DNA of 64,000 nucleotides from Coix lacryma-jobi var. lacryma-jobi (lineage: Eukaryota; Streptophyta; Magnoliopsida; Poales; Poaceae): positions 124,001 to 188,000 of the forward strand of contig VDCT01000284.1 in assembly GCA_009763385.1 (NCBI GenBank), in the 5' to 3' direction. The stretch's first letter is position 1; the number at the start of each line of letters is the position of its first letter. A program made the translations under genes and the position numbers. Below the pieces are notes generated by a model. It was not told where the DNA came from and did no database searches. It saw only the letters and a program-made list of their open reading frames with translations. Positions 56,770 through 64,000 of this stretch are shown here, piece after piece.

Positions 56770-57825
56770 ATTATCTTCTTCCTCGACTAGGCACGTCCTG
56801 GACAGATGTCCTTCCTTGCCACAGTTGTAACATGGTCCCTTGACGTAGCTGCCTGTAAAGTTCTAATTTCCATGCCCTGCCCTGTACTGTGATGACTGAC
56901 CCTTTGCCACTTTCTGAACTTGGCTTGCTATTGATTTCTAGGAAACGACGTTGAGGAGGCTTGAACATGTCCCCGCGCTGCTGCACGAAACTTAGGACGA
57001 TTGGCCACTTGATTCCTGCCCTGCTGTGTTCCTGCATCACGGTTCGCTTGCGTGCTTTGGATGCACTATAGAGATTGTTGTTGTTTTCTTGAGTCAAACA
57101 GTCACTGACGAAGTCATTGAACTGGGTCCTGGAAGAGTTTCCCATCGACTTCAGGAGCTTGGGGCTCAGCCCCTCTTCATACTGGCAATCTTCTTTGCGT
57201 CTGTGTTGACATACTCAGGTGCATAACGGGCCAGATTGTTGAAAGCATGCAGATACTCTGCCATGGTCTTGGTAACTTGGGTCAAACTCAAAAACTCTGT
57301 TACCTTCATAGCCATTAAACCGGGAGGGATATAATGGCCCCGAAAAGCTGCTGTAAACTGCTCCCAGACTATCGGTTGATTTGCCGGAAAAGTGGTACGA
57401 TGATGTGCCCACCATATACCAGCTGGTCCCTGCAACTAGTGAGCTGCGTATTCCACCTTTAGAGACTCGTCAAACGGAGCAACCTGAACTTCTGTTCAAC
57501 GGTGTTGATCCATTCGTCTGCTTCCAAGGGTTCAACTGCTTCCTTGAAGATCGGAGGTCTAGTGTCCAAGAAGTCCTTAAACTGTTGTACTGATTTACAT
57601 CTTGACCACCCTGACCTGCAGCCCTGCGGGTATTCTCAGCGATTTCCTGAGATTAGCTTCCATATTGCACTGCATAGCTTCCATGTTGCGCTGACTTCCA
57701 AGGAACTGTGCAAAGAACTACTCCGCCGTGTATGGGGGGGGAGGAGGAGGAGGATTGGCTTCCTCGCCCTGACCATTCCCACCAACACCACTAGCACTGC
57801 CGGCTCCACGACGAGTATTCCCCAT
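56770..57825 (-). pseudogene. C gag
   Basis: ATG 57825 (MGNTRRGAGSASG, then a Pro run) is followed by RPPIFKEAVEPLEADEWINT, the Tekay-type gag start, WWAHHRTTFPANQPIVWEQF, HYIPPGLMAMKVTEFLSL and YLHAFNNLARYAPEYVNTD. Near 56790-56835 a zinc knuckle, CYNCGKEGHLSRTC, is readable in a shifted frame. Stops and frameshifts break it in several places. Confidence 0.8.
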
Positions 57826-58146
57826 CTGCATAGCCAATCAATAATCGATGAGTGATGCCATATATATAGATCAAATGTGTAATGATGCAGTACTGTATTC
57901 GAACATAGTTCATACAATAAGGCACATTCACAAGTTGTTCCACATAAATAACATCACAACGGATTATACGAAAAGCGCTTAATACTCGCATGGATACGCA
58001 CGGATAAAACACAATGAAGGTCTGATACTTAAAACGGTTCAACGGTAGCAACGAGGTTCTTAAAGCTTACAACCCACAAGTGGTTCGATAGATCCGACAC
58101 ACACAAAACACGCGGTCACAACGATAAACACGAAACCTAAGCTCTA
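57826..58146 (-). other. C spacer between ORF0 and gag
   Basis: Non-coding sequence between the extra ORF and the gag start. It is AT-rich, with no motif I recognise. Confidence 0.5.
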
Positions 58147-59217
58147 GTCGCTCTCAGCATCGGACACGTGACCCTCGCGTCGTCAGCTCCACCATCTTCT
58201 TCTTCCTCTTCTTCGGCCTGGTTGGCGAAGAGCATTCCTCCATCTTCATCACCACCATCAGCAAGAACGATACCCATTCCGCGTCCATCTCGGCCGCACC
58301 TGGAGGATGGTATGGGTGAAGCTAGTTGTGGAGGCGACGCACTTCCTCATGGAGGTTGTTGTTGTTTGCTTCGGTTGCCGCCAGTTGTTGCTCCAAGGTC
58401 ATGATGCGAGCCCTCAAGTCAAACTCGTCTTCCCACGCCTGGTTCTGCTGCTGAAGAAGCTTTATCATCTGGTTTTCTGCACTCTGATTAGCGTGTTTTG
58501 CACGCCCTAGCTGTTCCTGCAGCCTGATGATCTCTTGACTGCAACCACATTCCTACGAACAGTTTGGTCCTTCTCTATGGTCATTTGTTTCAGCTCATCT
58601 TGTATCTTCTCCATCTCTTCATCAAACTCACGCTGAGCTTGCCTCTTCTCATCCTAACATGATGAAAAGACTCAGTCATACTGCACAGACTGTGCTGCAT
58701 GACCGCATACCCCTTCATCACTACATACATGGCGCTTGCTGCTGGGCATCACATGCCTGAAGCTCACTAGAACTGCCCTCAACAGCTTCCTGCTTGGTCT
58801 GCACCCAAACATCCCTGAACGGATCAGCCCTCGGAACACCCCCAGAGCCCGACTGAGGTCTTCCGGAAATTGCTCCATCATGTCCCGGAGGATGAGGAAC
58901 GCTGCTGACTGCGCACCTTCCCAGGGATCCCTTCCCTTGCTCTCATACATCCAACCAGACCATACAGACCCTTCTTCCCTGGGCTTCACCACGGCTGTAA
59001 CATACACCAAGGTGGTGTCTCCCAGAGCTCTCTCGACCAGAGTAGCGAGGCTCTCGTCCATCTGGGTATCCCACAGAACGCAGAACCCTCGAAAGCAACG
59101 TCGGTGTCCCCAACACATCCAGAAACTTGTACTTGCACCTCTCAGACCTGGGTGCCAACTGGTGCCTGGAACCCTGCCACCTGTCGACTTACGCGCAGTT
59201 TCCTTAGTTTGCGCCAT
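58147..59217 (-). pseudogene. C extra ORF (ORF0): histone H3-tail-like N-terminus, coiled coil, acidic tail
   Basis: ATG 59217 starts MAQTKETARKSTGGRVP. Compared with the histone H3 N-terminus (ARTKQTARKSTGGKAP) only R2, Q5, K14 and A15 differ. T3, K4, T6, ARKS with K9 and S10, and T11 are kept. Just after this a frame change occurs, and the other frame shows RHQLAP, where H3 has RKQLAT. Next come a globular-looking part (KYKFLDVLGTPTLL in one frame, WEGAQSAAFLILRDMMEQF in another) and a coiled coil (EEMEKIQDELKQM, IIRLQEQLGRAKHANQ, LEQQLAATEANNNNLHEEV). The acidic end is ADGGDEDGG and EEEEEEDGGADD. It stands between the leader and gag and is now broken by several frameshifts. I do not know its function. 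A histone-mimic role is inference. Confidence 0.6.
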
Positions 59218-60005
59218 CTGTAGCAAGATTATCATGATAACATAAGCATGGGTTTTCCAACTCGAGAAATGAATCCATAATTAGGGAGGATGTAATGCAA
59301 AAGGGAAAGAAAGCAATATGCCATGATATGTATATGTATGAAACGTTCCGTACGTCCTTTCCACTACATAAGCACTATGCGGTGGCAAACCACGATACTC
59401 TCATACGTTAACTATTTCGTTCTAACGATACGCGGTTAATGTACCTGCAGAAGATCCATTTCAGCCCTGCCCCACAGTATGATAATCATGCATTGCTGAA
59501 TTTAAATCTAGATACTCACCCAGGTGTACACCCCGTATACACGTAAGCAGTATATGCACCCATCAAACAGTATTACCCCCGTTACCAACTACCTTCACCC
59601 GCACCCTGTGTTGACGTGCACAGGTTTCAGTACCAACTAACTCTTCCCTAGGTCGACGGTTTCGACAATGCTCTCACAACTCACCTTACCTTGCCTAGAG
59701 GCAAACTGATCCATACATTACCATTCCGAAGAATAGCACCCATACAATTTCACCCTTGCCGTATGGACGACGACAGAAACGAAAATCAAGTATGATGCAA
59801 GACCCTTTCCCAAGTTGTACTTAATAAGCCACCTCAACAATTAAGGCCACTGAGATCCTATGGGCATAAAGGATATGACCACTGACACACTTAGTTTTCC
59901 CAAAAAATGTCTTTTTACACCAACTCTGTGAATTTTGGAAATAGTTTTATACCCAGATTCTTTTATTGTCCAAAACTTAGTCATGAACAGTACCCGCTGA
60001 ATTAT
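59218..60005 (-). other. C leader between primer site and ORF0
   Basis: About 790 bases with no ORF. It would be the 5' untranslated leader of the element RNA and may hold packaging signals. I see no specific structure. Confidence 0.5.
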
Positions 60006-60017
60006 GCTCCGATGCCA
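60006..60017 (-). other. Primer binding site of C
   Basis: TGGCATCGGAGC on the coding strand, two bases from the LTR end. It resembles the tRNA-iMet site with two changes. Confidence 0.8.
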
Positions 60018-60019
60018 GC

Positions 60020-63000
60020 TGTAACAGAACCGACCAATTATAAGAGCACAAGTACGAAATTCTCTGTCGGGGCAGTAATTTGTAGCACTTGAGCCCATAT
60101 AAATCCGGTAGTCCGTGAAATCACACAGGATTTTAAAACTTTCCAACATCAACAACATAGGATCGTAATAATTCAGCATCGATTGTCACATGACAGAGAT
60201 TACATAAATAATTCGGAGTAGCAACTACCACGTTCGGAATTAAGTAGCGGAAGCTTAACTTGAAACATAGTTCTTGAAATCACTCACACCCACATAGTCG
60301 GTTATAGTGCCCACATAGTAGTCATCCTTAACACAGCAAAAGATACGGATAGGAGAGTTCATTGCCCGTGACATAGTATCACCCAAAGCTGGGAAGAGAC
60401 AGTTGATGCAATAACCATGGAAGACTTGGCCATCTGCAACAACAAAGGGAACAAAGCCCTGAGTATGAGAAGGTACTCAGCTAGACTTACCCACCTTAAA
60501 GCAGAAATAAAGCGACACCAAGGAGTATGCAAGGCTAGTATATAGTGGAGCTGGTATTAGACCATATTTTGCGTAAAAGCCAACAATTAAGTAAAAGGGT
60601 TCTCCTACTTACTAGCTGCCAATTGAATAGTAATTAACCTGTTTAACTAGGTTAGCTCCTGTACTAGAACAAACATAGTAGTGATCCAAACAATCACCAG
60701 AATATAACAAACAGACTGAGTAACTATTGCCAAAAGTATAAAGATAGCTGTCACGTGTTCCACAATTTCAGTATCAAGGTCAATTAGCGTTCAAGTCAAG
60801 TGCTCACTATCCAGGAGCGATGGCGATTATAATCGTTTACTAACCAGCTGCTGATTTATTTCCCACACAAACCACACCCACCCATCGGTGAGCTACAGAT
60901 AACCACAACACTGTTCCAGGAAGTCACGGTTTCAACTGCCACCATCATACCCGGAGGCAAGCCCGACTGCAAGGAGTTGGACTTAACCACCATCACCCGG
61001 GTCTTACTTTTCGCGCCCCCGCGTCCCACTACCCCCTTTGTGGCTTCAGCAGATGCGTGGGACCTGAGGACCAGCCTGGAACGATGAGAGGCTTCGCGGT
61101 CGGAACGAGTTATCCTTCCAGCTAAATGTGGGACATGCGTTCAACATGACAAGAAGTCCATCTTACATGATACTGTTTTTCCGTACGACACGGCTAGAAA
61201 TACTGTAGCGCAACGCTACAGGAATCTGCCGATCTCCATTTCCACAACACTCGGTTATCTTACTTAATGACAATATCCCGTTAACGGTCGAGTAACCACC
61301 TATTACTCGCGGATAACATGAAGGTTGCCCGACTTCTACCGGTCTAAGCAAGGCTAAGCATAATTCGAATCTCATAGAGATAGGTAACAAGGACAATATA
61401 TCAAGGTAACAAGATACGGGAAGTAATGCATCAACGGTATCAAGCAACTCCTATACTTAATGCAACAGGCATCATAATATTCAGTTAAATATAACCATAG
61501 GTAGTTAGAAATGCTCCGGGGCTTGCCTTTCTCGAACGTGCTTGGCTGATGGTTCGGGCACTCTGGGAGCTCCTCCTCAAGCTCTTCCCGTCAGCTCCTT
61601 GGTCCTGCTCCTGGGGCTGCTGTTCTTCGCTCTCCTCGGCTGCTGCGATCTCCTCTACCGAACCTGCCATGATGCATATGCGGAAATGAATGAATGTCGC
61701 AGGTGCATGAGAGGAGTGCATTAACTGAATTTGACCGAATACGTGCATATCTCTTCTCCGGTAGAGTGTAACACACTATCTAGAGAGTAGCTATACTACT
61801 AACACAAAGTGCAGCTAATATGAATCCACTGGAAAGACCATTTCACCCCTGCTGGTCCCCCATAAAAGATACACGTATGCTTAATTTAATTAAACGATTT
61901 AAGCCATTAAAACAAGCCTATAACAGCAACCTGTAGCTAACAGCCTCAGAAAAATCTACAAAAATTACTATAGGTTCACAGCTAAGAACAAAGCATGCTG
62001 TACAAATTTCATGCCATTTGCATTTATACACAGTTATGTATGAAAAAGACAAATAACAGGGTGAAAAAGCACTTTGAACTACACCTCATCTTGAAAGTGT
62101 CAAACAACAATTTCATATTTTTATTCAGAACTTCTTAGCACAAGAGCAGTCTATAAAATTATCAGACTCATATCACATATATTCTAATTACTAAAAAATC
62201 ATACAAGAAAACAACATTTAATCAATTTAAAGGATAACTTCAGATTCATCCACAGTCAAACAACATCTATCATTTTCTCTGTGATTCTACATCACTTAAC
62301 AAGCCTAGCAAAACAAGAACCACATTTTCTGAGCAGACTAATTTATTATGTATAAAACAAGATATCAGCCTAAACATAATTTAATTATTACTGCACACAA
62401 AAACTGTCATAACTGGGCATATCATTTTTTCATGTATAGAACTCCTCAAAACAAACCTAACAAATTAGTTTCACATTTTGCATGTACAGAGCTCAAGATA
62501 TGAATTAAACAAGCATTTACAAATATTTCTGCAAAACATTTATTCAAAAAAACCTAACCCTAACTGCTACACGCACACAGCTCCTTGCACCCAAGCAACT
62601 GACAGCTGGGGCCCGAGGTCAAAGCGACCCCACCTGTCACACTCCCGAAAACAGAGGAGGTGTTGACCTCGCCGGAGCTCGCCGACGGCGGCTCCTCCGG
62701 CGAAACCATCACCCTCACGCGACTCCACTCATCCACCCGCATCGAACGGTACCTCACTCGAGCCCAGCGACACGACGGATCGAGCTCAACGCCGACAATG
62801 GTGGCCACGGCGCGCGCCGGGCTCACCATGCCGGGCATCTCCGGCCATGCCGAGGCCAACTAACACCTGGTTCCCACTCCTTGAGCTCCTACGGACCTAG
62901 CGCAAGGCTCAGATGTCATGGATTTCACTCCGAACCCTCGAGACCACGCCATGCCACCCTTCGGCAACCATGGCGGACGGCGGCGATGGCGTACCGAGGT

Positions 63001-64000
63001 GCTCGAACCCTAATCGGCCAAACCGACTTCACTACCTTCTCTATGGACTCTCACTGACTCGCGAACGCTAGCTAAGACATCTTGGAACCCACGGGGAGGG
63101 GCCGACCATGGCGGACCGAGCTCGGCGGTCATGGCGGCCATAGCGGAAGTTCGTTCCCGCGGCTTACCCCGGCGTTTTCGACGAGCGCTAGCTAGGGCAG
63201 GCAAAGCAGGAGGCGAAGGCGAGGCTGGCGGTGTGGTTTGCGGGGCGAAAGCACAGCGAGACGACAGCGGACGGCAACTTCCCCCTTTCCCCCGCTCGGT
63301 CGCCGGCGAGAGCTCAGAACAAGGCAGAGAGGGAGAGGGAGCGCGTCTGGTGGAGGAACACGTGCTCGGGCGGTGAAGACTCCCACGCCGCGCGCGTTGG
63401 CTGGTTTTGGCCGGGATCGGGCGCACACGGCGCTCTGCTTCTGCGCGCGGTCGGCCACTGAAGCCGGCGGTTTGAACTGAATCGGGCGATTCAGTTAACG
63501 CCCTGGCCGACTGACAGGCCATTTTCCAACGTGATTAACTCGCTAACCACTCCATCAAACGCTAAACCGACTGCAACACTGGTTAGAGCTACACATCGAC
63601 TACAACTTTGTTATAAGATCGATCGCTGGTTTGGCTTGAATCGAGCTCGGGATGATGCCAAACATGGCTAGGCCGAACTGAAATTCAGTTTCAGGACTTA
63701 GGAAATTTCTAAGTCCAAAACCCCTCCAATTCTGCCTTGTGGACCCTAAAGCACTATGTTAAACTCATTTTCATGAGTTGGTCCTTTAAACAACTTTTGT
63801 GCTACTCTAAAATCTACATACTTTTGATTAAGGGCCCACAGCCATGCAAAGCTTCTATCAAGGAGGTCTTAGTTAGTCAAACAAAAGGACTCTTTAGGCT
63901 CTATAGGGTTGACTAGGGTTTAGCCACTTGATTAGTCAAGATGACCAGCATAAACCTGCCTTCATTTTGACTTCTTAACAAAGTTAGATGGTTAGAAAGA
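60020..64000 (-). repeat. Element C 5' LTR (runs off the window)
   Basis: It matches 49917-53246 and continues past the window. It carries an extra GC-rich block (62567-63241) that is absent from the 3' LTR. Confidence 0.9.
62567..63241. repeat. 675-bp GC-rich block present only in the 5' LTR of C
   Basis: The block sits between CCCTAACTG and GGGGCGAAAGCAC, which are joined by a short filler in the 3' LTR. It is GC-rich and open in several frames (for example 62560-62859 and 63010-63522 on the minus strand), but I recognise no protein family. The filler at the shorter copy favours loss from the 3' LTR over gain here. A captured gene fragment cannot be ruled out. Confidence 0.55.

Larger units (their letters stand above)
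49917..64000 (-). mobile_element. Element C: Tekay-type chromovirus (Gypsy), decayed
   Basis: Long LTRs with TGTAACA/TGTTACA ends flank a 6.6-kb interior read on the minus strand. In order it has a primer site, an H3-tail ORF, gag, protease, RT, RNase H, integrase with a C-terminal chromodomain, and a polypurine tract. The 5' LTR (from 60020) runs off the window by an estimated 180 bases. Long LTRs, a Met-type primer site and the chromodomain fit the Tekay (Del) branch. Many frameshifts and stops show an old, inactive copy. Confidence 0.9.

Noticed and set aside
58672..59217. A host histone H3 gene or pseudogene
   Set aside because: Similarity stops after the tail. There is no histone fold, and the ORF lies between the leader and gag of element C.
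1..64000. tRNA or rRNA genes
   Set aside because: Only the tRNA-complementary primer sites were seen. No cloverleaf or rRNA core sequence was recognised.

Overview
This window looks like intergenic DNA from a large grass (Poaceae) genome, most likely panicoid. I see no ordinary host gene in it. Nearly every base belongs to LTR retrotransposons nested inside one another. The plant assignment rests on lineage-specific retroelements (SIRE/Maximus-type Copia, Tat-type and Athila-like Gypsy, a Tekay-type chromovirus), on initiator-tRNA-Met primer sites (TGGTATCGGAGC), and on the depth of nesting. I give the elements working names A to F. Most boundaries are supported by TG..CA ends and 5-bp target duplications read directly from the sequence.

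Layout. Element B (Copia, + strand) is the outermost host. Its LTR1 is cut by the window start (1-1248), and its interior runs from 1249 to 47605. Its LTR2 (47606-49860) has a polypurine tract on the left and a primer site on the right, so B is a tandem LTR-interior-LTR-interior array. Four insertions sit in or beside B. Element A (Copia, - strand) is at 2461-12172, TSD CAACT. Element D (Tat-type Gypsy, - strand) is at 13454-42592, TSD TCCAC. A solo LTR is at 43012-45045, TSD CTAAC, and itself holds a Mutator-like MITE at 44656-44896. Element C (Tekay-type chromovirus, - strand) runs from 49917 past the window end and lies in the second B interior. Two elements sit inside D: F (Copia, a close relative of A, - strand) at 16804-28254, TSD AGACG, and E (non-autonomous Athila-like Gypsy, + strand) at 31444-39791, TSD CTAAC.

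How the parts work. A and F encode gag, protease, integrase, reverse transcriptase and RNase H, and both are inactivated by a few stops and frameshifts. B keeps only a coiled-coil/zinc-knuckle gag extension and the tail of RNase H. E keeps gag and two consecutive protease domains. D keeps gag and protease and carries two antisense genes of its own. C has a complete but decayed gag-pol ending in a chromodomain, preceded by an extra ORF.

Most unusual content. (1) The extra ORF of C begins with a near-copy of the histone H3 tail and continues into a coiled coil and an acidic tail. (2) D carries two antisense genes with spliceosomal-type introns, one pair of which lies at the same position and phase. 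(3) A lacks exactly a GT-AG bounded 1452-bp segment that F retains in gag-pol, as if A came from a spliced RNA. (4) The LTRs of A, B and F hold arrays of short hairpins whose stems covary. (5) E has tandem protease domains and an LTR that has swallowed a second primer-site-like sequence. Readings were made by eye, so mismatch counts and distant homologies are approximate.
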